Assembly: GCF_900168265.1 (NCBI RefSeq)
Contig: NZ_FVZF01000025.1
Span: 1 to 61,035 of the forward strand
Length of the DNA stretch: 61,035 bases
Direction: 5' to 3'
Source: Salegentibacter salarius
GTDB taxonomy: Bacteria > Bacteroidota > Bacteroidia > Flavobacteriales > Flavobacteriaceae
Positions within the stretch are counted from its first letter, which is position 1. Each line of letters begins with the position of its first letter. Below are positions 1 to 6,552 of this stretch, one piece after another. The notes beneath the pieces were generated by a model that was given only the letters and a program-made list of their open reading frames with translations, did not search any database and was not told where the DNA came from. The position numbers and the translations under genes were made by a program.

Positions 1-271
1 GCAAGGCATTTTTTAAAAAATCATTCTCCACTTTAAGCTCCCCAATGACTTTAAGAAGCTGGTCTTTCTTTTCCTCTGCTTCCGATTTTTTTGATTTTTC
101 ACCCTTGGAAAAAACAGTATCGGCCTCCTTAAGGAAATCGCGTTTCCAGGCACCTATTTGCTGAGGGGTGATTTCAAATTTTTGTGCAAGCTCCTTGACA
201 GTTTGCCGCTCCTTCAAGGCTTCAAGGACTACTTTCGTTTTAAACTTGGATGTGAATTTTCTTCGTGTCAT
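1..271 (-). CDS. IS3-family transposase OrfA (partial)
   Basis: This is the N-terminal part of the small helix-turn-helix protein that, with OrfB by frameshifting, forms the IS3-family transposase. The frame begins MTRRKFTSKFKTKVVLEALK and stays open to the window edge, giving about 90 residues. Residues 5 to 55 form the HTH_Tnp_1-type domain (KERQTVKELAQKFEITPQQI, then GAW). From about residue 60 the protein turns highly charged (EAEEKKDQLLKVIGELKVEN), as expected for the leucine-zipper linker. The C-terminus, the frameshift site and OrfB lie outside the window. I am confident of the family but not of the subgroup. Confidence 0.88.
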   Translation of the reverse strand, partial: MTRRKFTSKFKTKVVLEALKERQTVKELAQKFEITPQQIGAWKRDFLKEADTVFSKGEKSKKSEAEEKKDQLLKVIGELKVENDFLKNAL

Positions 272-335
272 AATACAGTAAAATTAAGGTTATTTTTGAA
301 CTTAACTTACTGTCCTAATTTTTGGGGGATGATCA
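1..335 (-). mobile_element. IS3-family insertion sequence, partial (orfA end)
   Basis: This is the 5' end of an IS3-type element running off the left edge. Seen: a transposase orfA reading leftward, preceded by an end that on the minus strand begins TGATCATCCCCC and contains AATTAGGACAG. IS3-family ends normally start with TG and finish with CA, so I place the boundary at about position 335, where the plus strand reads GATGATCA. Only one end is present, so neither the inverted-repeat partner nor the target duplication can be checked. To the right the sequence becomes an open frame that looks like the broken 3' end of a host gene. Confidence 0.75.
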
Positions 336-477
336 TTCGCCCCAGGCCGGCAGCGATATGCTAAATAATATGGTGGCTTCTTTTACGGCTTCTAACCAGA
401 TTGGAGAAGCTATGCGTAAGAAAAACGAAGAAATTGAACAGGAGAAAAAGAATCAGGATGATTCGAAAAGGAAATAA
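336..477 (+). pseudogene. 3' fragment of a host gene cut by the IS3 element
   Basis: An open plus-strand frame starts at the IS end with no start codon of its own and ends at TAA. It encodes about 46 residues (core SDMLNNMVASFTASNQIGEA, then a lysine/glutamate-rich tail). The hydrophilic, helical end looks like a genuine C-terminus and not like random sequence, so I read it as the remnant of a gene interrupted by the insertion. I do not recognise the family. An internal ATG could start a 39-residue peptide, but nothing suggests it is expressed. Confidence 0.5.
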
Positions 478-534
478 TTAAAACCTATTCCTGTGTAAAT
501 AAAAAAAGGTTTGAAGGTTTATTTTCTATCTGCG

Positions 535-623
535 CCAACCTGAACTAACTTGTTTCAGAACCTGTTCCGAAATTTGTTCGGAGTTCTAAAATGTTAGATT
601 CTGAAATAAATTCAGAATGACGT
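535..623. repeat. Dispersed inverted repeat, family A (copy 1)
   Basis: This imperfect palindrome has arms resembling CTGAACTTGTTTCAG and CTGAAATAAATTCAG with a shorter inner palindrome (TCCGAAATTTGTTCGGA) between them. A nearly identical copy lies at 13059-13145, a diverged one at 56517-56597 and half copies at 39532-39561 and 40908-40935. All copies are intergenic. It has no coding capacity and looks like a small non-autonomous or REP-like element. Here it sits between the disrupted gene and the YtxH operon. Confidence 0.75.
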
Positions 624-676
624 TTGATTTAAAAAACAAACTTTCAAACCCTTATAATATATTTATAAGAAGTCTT

Positions 677-910
677 TTAGCCTTTTACTTTAGCAGTTAC
701 CTTTTTTAAACCGGTAAGCTTTGTTACAGCTTTAAGGATAAAGGCTTTTTGTAAAATTGATCCTACCATACTTCCGGCAAGAGATAATGGCGATAAAGCG
801 CTTTTAGTCCGCTCCACATTTAATTTTATCTCTTCCTGGTCGATTTTAGTTTGAAGTTTCAGGATTTTTAGATCCCTATCTATTTCTTTAAATGAACTGT
901 ATTCCTTCAT
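677..910 (-). CDS. Small conserved envelope-operon protein (DUF6327-like)
   Basis: A 77-residue protein, last gene of a three-gene minus-strand operon behind the holin-like and YtxH genes. Residues 1 to 38 are charged and helical (KEIDRDLKILKLQTKIDQEE). Residues 40 to 65 are mildly hydrophobic (SLAGSMVGSILQKAFILKAV), and the tail is basic. From memory such proteins are annotated DUF6327 in flavobacteria; the function is unknown. The 5-base gap to the upstream gene indicates co-translation. A membrane-associated stress or envelope role is inference from the neighbours only. Confidence 0.6.
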   Translation of the reverse strand: MKEYSSFKEIDRDLKILKLQTKIDQEEIKLNVERTKSALSPLSLAGSMVGSILQKAFILKAVTKLTGLKKVTAKVKG

Positions 911-915
911 AGTGA

Positions 916-1266
916 TTAGTCGTTAAAAAATTTTCTTGAAACTTTTACCAAAAGTAACTTTTCAATGGGTTTTTTTCCGAAAATAAGAACAAGGAGGAAT
1001 AGTAAAAAATAGAATCCACCAACAATAAAGTAACCTGAAGACGGCGTACCTATAGCCTCGCTAATAACAATAGCCAGGGCTACAGAGACCAATATTAAAG
1101 CAAAAATGAAAAATATACCCAACAATAAACCCTGAACGAGACCAATGGCCCCCTTCATAGCAGATTTAAAGAATTGGAGTTTATAATATTCGGTATTGCT
1201 GTGGGCGAATGCCTTTAAATTATAATTTAACTCATCAATACTCCTGGATAATTTTTCAAATGCCAT
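916..1266 (-). CDS. Holin-like membrane protein (Phage_holin_3_6 type)
   Basis: A 116-residue membrane protein with a soluble helical N-terminus (about 1 to 38), two adjacent transmembrane segments (about 40 to 68 and 75 to 98) and a short basic C-terminus (KKPIEKLLLVKVSRKFFND). Proteins of this layout are annotated phage holin family protein, but in Bacteroidota they normally sit in a chromosomal operon with YtxH proteins, as here, and not in prophages. No phage genes are nearby. It probably acts in the cytoplasmic membrane as part of an envelope-associated module; the exact role is unknown. Confidence 0.7.
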   Translation of the reverse strand: MAFEKLSRSIDELNYNLKAFAHSNTEYYKLQFFKSAMKGAIGLVQGLLLGIFFIFALILVSVALAIVISEAIGTPSSGYFIVGGFYFLLFLLVLIFGKKPIEKLLLVKVSRKFFND

Positions 1267-1276
1267 AAATATGTTT

Positions 1277-1648
1277 CTATACTACTGCTTTGTTAGGTTT
1301 ACCTTTGTCTCCGCTATCGCCTTCTTTTTGTAGTTTGGCGTTCTGCTTTCTAAGCTCTTCCAATTTCGTTTCCATTGCAGTAAGGATATCATCTGCCTTG
1401 TGGCTGGCTGAAGAAAGTGTTTCTTCTAAACGTGTTTCAAAATCTACACGAGCTTGCTTAGCTTTTTCAGTTAAATTAGAAGAAGTTTCAGTATACTTTT
1501 TATTCAATTTATCCTGAGCCTTTTTAGACTCATCTTTTAATTTTTTACGGGTTTTTTCACCGCTATCTGGAGCATATAATAAACCTACTCCTGCTCCAAT
1601 TGCAGCTCCGGTAATTAATGCTAATAGTGTACTTCCTGTATTCGCCAT
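1277..1648 (-). CDS. YtxH domain-containing protein
   Basis: A 123-residue protein and the first gene of the YtxH/holin-like/small-protein operon. The N-terminus (about 5 to 30) has the glycine-rich hydrophobic YtxH signature, ALITGAAIGAGVGLLYAPDS, followed by GEKTRKKL. The rest is a long charged amphipathic helix or coiled coil (about 32 to 105) with a hydrophilic tail. YtxH-family proteins are membrane-anchored, often general-stress proteins of unknown biochemical function. The ATG follows an AT-rich leader; I see no convincing promoter. Confidence 0.8.
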   Translation of the reverse strand: MANTGSTLLALITGAAIGAGVGLLYAPDSGEKTRKKLKDESKKAQDKLNKKYTETSSNLTEKAKQARVDFETRLEETLSSASHKADDILTAMETKLEELRKQNAKLQKEGDSGDKGKPNKAVV

Positions 1649-1787
1649 AATAGTTTTTATTAGTTAAGTTAATACTAAATCCAAATATACAAGATGGATT
1701 AAGGGTATGCTGTTAATAACCGGTTAATATGTTAAAATCCTTTACTAAAATATTCTTAAAAAGCCACTTAACCAAATGAAGAACAGC

Positions 1788-3464
1788 TTATTTCTTCTTT
1801 GCCCAGGAATCCCTTAGTGTTACCGTACGATTAAATATAGGTTGTCCCTCTTTAGATTCTTTATCTACACAGAAATATCCTATGCGTTGAAACTGAAATT
1901 TATCCTGAACTCCTGCCGATTTTAAACTTGGTTCAACATATCCTGTAATCACTTCTAAAGACTCTGGGTTTACAAATTCCATATAGTCCTTTTCCTTATC
2001 TCCATCCGGATTTTCTACGCTAAATAAGCGATCGTAAAGCCTTATTTCGGTTTCCAAAGCGTGTTTAGCAGATACCCAGTGTAAGGTTCCTTTCACTTTT
2101 CGCATAGATTCTTCGGTACCGCTTCCACTCTTACTTTTAGGATCGTAAGTACAATGGATTTCGGTAATATTTCCTTCGGAATCCTTTACTACTTCTTCCC
2201 CTTTAATAATATAAGCGTTCTTTAATCTCACTTCTTTCCCCAGGGTTAACCTGAAAAATTTTCTGTTGGCGCTTTCCTTAAAATCTTCCTTTTCAATATA
2301 AAGTTCCCTTGAAAATGGGATTTCTCTACTGCCAGCTGATTCATCTTCCGGGTTATTTTCTGCTTCTAACCACTCTTCTTTTCCTTCTTCGTAATTGGTA
2401 ATCACCAATTTTACAGGATCTAAAACGCCCATAACTCTTGGAGCTGTTTTATTAAGATCTTCCCGGGCGCAAAATTCTAAATGCGCAACGTCTATCATAT
2501 TCTCTCGTTTCCCAACTCCTATAGAATCGGCAAATTTCCTTATAGCATTAGGAGTATAACCTCTTCGTCTAAGACCGGAAATTGTAGGCATTCTGGGATC
2601 GTCCCAGGAATTAACCACGCCTTTCTCCACCAGTTGCATCAGTTTACGTTTACTAACTACAGTATGGCTTAAGTTTCTACGGGCAAATTCACGTTGTTTT
2701 GGCTTTAATTCGCCTTCCTTACTTACCTTTTCTACAAACCAGTTATATAATTCACGGTGCGGTAAAAATTCAAGCGTACAGAAAGAATGTGAAATACTTT
2801 CTATAAAATCACTTTCGCCATGCGCCCAATCGTACATTGGGTAAATCTTCCAGTTATCTTTGGTGCGGTGGTGACTCTTGTGTAAACAGCGATACATAAC
2901 AGGATCCCGCATAAGCATATTTGGAGATTCCATATTTATTTTAGCTCTCAAAACGTGTCCACGTTCTGGAGTTTCCCCGTTTTTCATCTTCTCAAACAGG
3001 TCCAGGTTTTCTTCTACAGAACGTTTTCTATACGGGCTTTCCTTTCCGGGTTCGGTAGGAGTTCCTTTTTGCATAGCTATTTCTTCTGAAGTTTGGCTGT
3101 CTACATAAGCATCTCCATTCTTAATCATTTCCACGGCCCAGTCGTACAACTGCTGAAAATAATCTGAAGCATAACATTCCTTTTCCCATTTAAAGCCAAG
3201 CCATAAAACGTCTTCTTTAATGGCATCTACAAATTCCTGCTCTTCTTTTATAGGATTTGTATCGTCAAATCGAAGATTTACAGGTGCATTATATTTTTCT
3301 CCCAAACCAAAATTGAGACAAATAGAAGAGGCGTGCCCAATATGCAGGTAACCATTAGGTTCTGGCGGGAACCTGAATTTTAATTCTTCCCTTTTGTGGG
3401 TATTTTGAAGGTCTTCTTCTATAATTTGCTCAATAAAATTGAGTGGTCTTTTTTCTTCAGCCAT
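1788..3464 (-). CDS. glnS: Glutaminyl-tRNA synthetase
   Basis: A class I aminoacyl-tRNA synthetase that charges tRNA-Gln in the cytoplasm. At 558 residues it matches the bacterial GlnRS length. The HIGH signature is at 41-44 (PPEPNGYLHIGHASS) and the KMSKS-equivalent loop is VVSKRK at about 269-274. The region from about 340 is the beta-barrel anticodon-binding part. A leader of roughly 100 bases precedes the ATG, with a TAACTTTG -7 box on the minus strand. It stands alone, divergent from the ZIP transporter. GluRS is excluded by the N-terminal pattern (FRFPPEPNGYLHIGH) and the GlnRS-type C-terminus. Confidence 0.96.
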   Translation of the reverse strand: MAEEKRPLNFIEQIIEEDLQNTHKREELKFRFPPEPNGYLHIGHASSICLNFGLGEKYNAPVNLRFDDTNPIKEEQEFVDAIKEDVLWLGFKWEKECYASDYFQQLYDWAVEMIKNGDAYVDSQTSEEIAMQKGTPTEPGKESPYRKRSVEENLDLFEKMKNGETPERGHVLRAKINMESPNMLMRDPVMYRCLHKSHHRTKDNWKIYPMYDWAHGESDFIESISHSFCTLEFLPHRELYNWFVEKVSKEGELKPKQREFARRNLSHTVVSKRKLMQLVEKGVVNSWDDPRMPTISGLRRRGYTPNAIRKFADSIGVGKRENMIDVAHLEFCAREDLNKTAPRVMGVLDPVKLVITNYEEGKEEWLEAENNPEDESAGSREIPFSRELYIEKEDFKESANRKFFRLTLGKEVRLKNAYIIKGEEVVKDSEGNITEIHCTYDPKSKSGSGTEESMRKVKGTLHWVSAKHALETEIRLYDRLFSVENPDGDKEKDYMEFVNPESLEVITGYVEPSLKSAGVQDKFQFQRIGYFCVDKESKEGQPIFNRTVTLRDSWAKKK

Positions 3465-3567
3465 AATTTAATATATCAAGAACCTCCAGGATTAGAAGGT
3501 TAAAATCAGACAATTATTTATAAATTCGAATATTTTGGATTATTCCCCATTTTACAGGAATAAAGCG

Positions 3568-3575
3568 CAAAGTTA
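3568..3575 (-). promoter_or_regulatory. Putative -7 promoter element for glnS
   Basis: The minus strand reads TAACTTTG, matching the Bacteroidota -7 consensus TAnnTTTG. A TTG lies about 22 bases upstream, slightly farther than the usual 19 to 20. It would give a glnS leader of just under 100 bases. Confidence 0.5.
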
Positions 3576-3660
3576 CCAAAAATTAGATCGCATAGCCCAA
3601 GCTTTCCAAAACAAGAAATAATATATTTATCTTTCATAATATATCAGCTAAAAATCTATT

Positions 3661-4377
3661 ATGCCAGAAGTTCTTTTAATTATACTTTACTCTGCTTTTT
3701 CAGGAATTACCGTATTTTTTGGTGGATTATTATCTTATTTCTTCGGAAAAGAATTTAGCGGAAATAAACACAAAAAGGAAATTAATCATTTTGTAATTGC
3801 CTTTGGTGGCGGTATTATTCTTGCCGCACTTGCCCTGGTTTTGATTCCTAAGGGCATTGAAGAATTGGAGCTTTTACCGTTAATGTTGTGTTTCGCTGCA
3901 GGAACCTTGATTTTCTTCTTTTTGGATAAGAAAATAGAAAAATCGGGCAGTAAATATTCACAGCTTATAGCGATGTTACTTGATTTTATTCCTGAAGCAC
4001 TTGCGCTGGGAGCTATTTTTGCCACCGATAGAAAAACCGGAATTCTACTGGCTGTTTTTATCGGGCTCCAAAATCTACCGGAATCTTTTAATTCTTACCA
4101 GGATCTAACCGCTAATACATTTAAACCAAAAAAAGCACTTAGCATCCTGTTTTTATTAAGTTTTATGGGTATAATTGGTGCTACTACCGGCTTCTATTTG
4201 CTTAGTGATTTGCCCCAGGTCACCGCAGGAATTATGACTTTTGCCAGTGGTGGAATTTTGTACCTTATTTTCCAGGATATTGCACCAAGTGTAAAGCTGA
4301 AAAAGACCTGGCTACCGGCATTAGGGGCAAACCTGGGATTTTTAATAGGAATTATTGGCGATAAACTTATTCATTAA
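3661..4377 (+). CDS. ZIP-family metal transporter with an altered metal site
   Basis: A 238-residue inner-membrane protein with about eight predicted transmembrane segments, matching the ZIP (Zrt/Irt-like) family that moves divalent metals into the cytoplasm. The two signature helices are recognisable, but the usual metal-binding histidines are replaced. The helix IV motif HNxPEG reads DFIPEA around residue 108, and the helix V motif HExPxE reads QNLPES around 137. The cytoplasmic loop is short and lacks a histidine-rich stretch. Substrate and direction are therefore uncertain. It is divergent from glnS and precedes folB with a separate promoter between them. Confidence 0.75.
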   Translation: MPEVLLIILYSAFSGITVFFGGLLSYFFGKEFSGNKHKKEINHFVIAFGGGIILAALALVLIPKGIEELELLPLMLCFAAGTLIFFFLDKKIEKSGSKYSQLIAMLLDFIPEALALGAIFATDRKTGILLAVFIGLQNLPESFNSYQDLTANTFKPKKALSILFLLSFMGIIGATTGFYLLSDLPQVTAGIMTFASGGILYLIFQDIAPSVKLKKTWLPALGANLGFLIGIIGDKLIH

Positions 4378-4381
4378 TAAA

Positions 4382-4412
4382 TTGAAATAAAGAACCTGCA
4401 AACCTATCTTTG
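4382..4412 (+). promoter_or_regulatory. Bacteroidota-type promoter upstream of folB
   Basis: TTG at 4382-4384, a 20-base spacer and TATCTTTG at 4405-4412 match the TTG-N19/20-TAnnTTTG consensus. Transcription would start near 4419, giving a leader of about 70 bases that contains the CTCGATTATCGAG palindrome. Confidence 0.65.
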
Positions 4413-4459
4413 TAAACTATCCTGGAGTAAGTTTCCAAGATATTACAGAACATACAAAT

Positions 4460-4472
4460 CTCGATTATCGAG
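4460..4472 (+). repeat. Family B palindrome CTCGATTATCGAG (copy 1)
   Basis: A perfect 13-base palindrome flanked by AAT and TAAA, 15 bases before the folB start. The same core recurs at 12535, 15105, 16924, 25097 and 36973, nearly always just upstream of a start codon. Only the palindromic end of the larger repeat is obvious here. Within a transcript it could form a small hairpin close to the ribosome entry site. Confidence 0.8.
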
Positions 4473-4487
4473 TAAAAAAACAATCTT

Positions 4488-4844
4488 TTGGGAAATATAA
4501 AATTAAAAAATATCAAGGTTTTTGCCTATCACGGTTGTCTTGATGAAGAAGGCAAAATAGGAAGCGATTATCGTGTAAACCTTAAAGTTAAAGGAGATCT
4601 GTCTCACTCTGCCAAAACAGATGCGCTGGCAGATACCATAGATTATGTGCATTTAAACAAAATTGTAAAGGAAGAAATGGCTATTAGGTCTAAACTTCTG
4701 GAAGCTGTTGCCGAACGTATCCTAAAACGGGTTTTAGATGAAATAATTTTAGTTCAAAAGGTTAAAGTTGAAGTATCTAAGATTAATCCGCCTATTGGTG
4801 GAAACGTGGCTATGGTTAGCGTTATTAGAAGTAAATCACGCTAA
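4488..4844 (+). CDS. folB: Dihydroneopterin aldolase
   Basis: Folate biosynthesis enzyme that converts 7,8-dihydroneopterin to 6-hydroxymethyl-dihydropterin and glycolaldehyde. At 118 residues it fits the family. Family features are VFAYHGCLDEEGKIGSDYRV near the N-terminus, the ADTIDYVHL segment, LLEAVAERI (binding-pocket glutamate) and a C-terminal KINPPIGGNVAMVSV. The start must be TTG: the frame is closed by TAA at 4473-4475 and no ATG, GTG or other TTG lies between. The start is only 15 bases from the repeat palindrome, so the repeat may have replaced the original start region. Confidence 0.93.
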   Translation: MGNIKLKNIKVFAYHGCLDEEGKIGSDYRVNLKVKGDLSHSAKTDALADTIDYVHLNKIVKEEMAIRSKLLEAVAERILKRVLDEIILVQKVKVEVSKINPPIGGNVAMVSVIRSKSR

Positions 4845-4900
4845 AACTTAAAATCATAAATTGCTGCAAGTCTTTTATTTTTTAAAGCTAAATTTTTTAT

Positions 4901-4908
4901 TACATTTG
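4901..4908 (+). promoter_or_regulatory. Putative -7 element for tRNA-Cys
   Basis: TACATTTG matches TAnnTTTG and lies 15 bases before the tRNA. The -33 position holds TTT instead of TTG. Confidence 0.5.
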
Positions 4909-4923
4909 CCAACCCCAAAATAG

Positions 4924-4994
4924 GGCATCGTGGCCGAGTGGCTAGGCAGAGGTCTGCAAAACCTTGTACAGCGGTTCGAATCCGCTCGATGCCT
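4924..4994 (+). tRNA. tRNA-Cys (GCA)
   Basis: A 71-base cloverleaf. The acceptor arms are GGCATCG and CGATGCC, the anticodon loop is CTGCAAA with GCA at 4956-4958, and the T arm contains GGTTCGAATCC. The discriminator base is T, as expected for tRNA-Cys. The terminal CCA is not encoded. A strong terminator follows directly. Confidence 0.96.
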
Positions 4995-4995
4995 C

Positions 4996-5026
4996 AAAAA
5001 GCTCCTTTTTTAAAGGGGCTTTTTTT
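4996..5026 (+). terminator. Rho-independent terminator after tRNA-Cys
   Basis: Stem AAAAAGCTCC / GGGGCTTTTT with a T-rich run after it, two bases beyond the tRNA. Confidence 0.85.
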
Positions 5027-5129
5027 ATGCGTTAAATTCAAGGTTTATATTATTTAAAAACTGAATAGTGTCTCAGGTCTCCTGAAGTTTCAGGAACCCC
5101 ATATAACTTTAATACTTTTAAATTTTTGC

Positions 5130-5828
5130 TTAATTCTTAATGGTATCGTTGGGAGTGATCGTTTCAATTTGATCTTTAATTCCATCAACCTGGTTAGGAA
5201 AGACTCCCTGGAAAATTAGCATTCCGCCAAAAACGATAAGCATTATACTTATTCCCTTTTTCATAAGATAGATTCGGTTTGGGGTAAGTTTTCGGTTCAA
5301 TTTTTTGGCGAGTAAAATTTTAAAAACATCTAAAACGAGATAAGTTCCTAAAACACTTCCGAAGAAAACCATTATTCTATCCTGTTCCATATCCAGTTTT
5401 GGGCCGAAAACAATAATTAATCCCAGCCAGAAACCAAGTACGCCAATATTGATAAAATTCAGTAGAAAACCTTTTACCGCTAATCCAAAATAATCGCTTT
5501 TGCTGAGCTTTCTAATCTCTGGGGTGTCATCGTCCTGCCTAAGCACTTTTTTAGTCTGTACAAAGCTCATAACACCGTATGTAGCCAGAATCATTCCGCC
5601 AAATAGAAACAAAGCAGGATCGTCTTTAATACGGGAAAGTAATTTTGTGGTACTTAAATAAGCAATAAAAAGAAATATAATATCTGCGAGGATCACTCCA
5701 AGATCGAAAGCAAAAGCAGCTCTAAATCCTTTTATAGCAGCGGTTTCCAGTAATACGAAGAAAACCGGACCTAATAAAAAAGCTAAAAAAAGACCTAGTG
5801 GTAGGGCTGCTAATACATCCTGAAACAT
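5130..5828 (-). CDS. LysE-family exporter
   Basis: A 232-residue inner-membrane protein with about six transmembrane helices, matching the LysE/RhtB family of amino-acid exporters. The N-terminus contains the family pattern (GLFLAFLLGPVFFVLLETAA) followed by a conserved GFRAAFAFDLGVILADI segment. A cytoplasmic loop lies at about 90 to 110 (KVLRQDDDTPEIRKLSK). The C-terminal tail is hydrophilic. Substrate cannot be told from sequence. It follows the GIN-domain gene on the same strand after a 30-base gap, so co-transcription with rnr and that gene is possible. Confidence 0.82.
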   Translation of the reverse strand: MFQDVLAALPLGLFLAFLLGPVFFVLLETAAIKGFRAAFAFDLGVILADIIFLFIAYLSTTKLLSRIKDDPALFLFGGMILATYGVMSFVQTKKVLRQDDDTPEIRKLSKSDYFGLAVKGFLLNFINIGVLGFWLGLIIVFGPKLDMEQDRIMVFFGSVLGTYLVLDVFKILLAKKLNRKLTPNRIYLMKKGISIMLIVFGGMLIFQGVFPNQVDGIKDQIETITPNDTIKN

Positions 5829-5858
5829 ACAATTGTATTATTTTACAAATGTAGACTT

Positions 5859-6530
5859 TTAGTTTTTTCTAATTACTTTGCCGCCAAACAGGGTATTTTG
5901 GTCTAAGGTCTTAGGATTGCCATAAACATTTACGGTGCCCCCGGCCCTAACCTTTGCTTCTACCCTACCATTAGCTGTAATATCGGCAACTCCGCCTGCT
6001 TTTATGCTAATTATAGTATTTGTAGATTTTAGATTTTTAGCGAATAATTTTCCGCCGGTATTGATACTTATTTCCTGGTCTTCCGTTTTTCCTTCTACTT
6101 CTATTTCGGCGCCTGTATTAGCATCTACATAAAGATTACTAAGATTTACATCAGCAAAAATATCGGCTCCTTCAGAAGCATTTAAATGCAGAGATTCCTG
6201 CTTAAGTTTAGAATCCACCTTAATAGAAGCATTTTGGCGGGCATCAATTTTATCAAGTTTTATAAACTGAATAGTGATTTGAGTATTATCATTATCGAGA
6301 ATTTCATCAATGCTCATTCTCACTTTTAGAACTCCATTATCCATCTTAAATTTTACATCGGTTCTATTTTCACCGGTAACTATGGCTTTATTTTGATTAG
6401 CTTCCTTTAAAATTACATCTAAACCATTATAAACCTTAATTTCGTTGAAGTCACCCAAATCCTGAGTTAATTCCTGAGCGCTAAGCATTCCCACACTCAT
6501 TAAAAACAGTGCAAAAAAATATTTTTTCAT
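5859..6530 (-). CDS. GIN-domain (DUF2807) exported protein
   Basis: A 223-residue exported protein of the head GIN domain family, widespread in Bacteroidota and of unknown function. I start at the ATG encoding MKKYFFALFLMSVGMLSAQ, a clear Sec signal peptide. An in-frame start 14 codons earlier would overlap the end of rnr and bury that signal. The mature part (about 22 to 215) is a repetitive beta-helix-like structure (TQDLGDFNEIKVYNGLDVIL and later GGVADITANG). It begins 22 bases after the rnr stop, so the two are probably co-transcribed. Confidence 0.85.
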   Translation of the reverse strand: MKKYFFALFLMSVGMLSAQELTQDLGDFNEIKVYNGLDVILKEANQNKAIVTGENRTDVKFKMDNGVLKVRMSIDEILDNDNTQITIQFIKLDKIDARQNASIKVDSKLKQESLHLNASEGADIFADVNLSNLYVDANTGAEIEVEGKTEDQEISINTGGKLFAKNLKSTNTIISIKAGGVADITANGRVEAKVRAGGTVNVYGNPKTLDQNTLFGGKVIRKN

Positions 6531-6552
6531 CTCTAATTGATTTAAAAAGTTC

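Noticed and set aside
158-364. A plus-strand ORF at the left edge
   Set aside because: It is antisense to the IS3 orfA, crosses the IS boundary and shows no protein-like features.
916-1266. Holin-like protein as a sign of a prophage
   Set aside because: It lies in a YtxH operon typical of Bacteroidota chromosomes, and no capsid, lysin or integrase genes are near.
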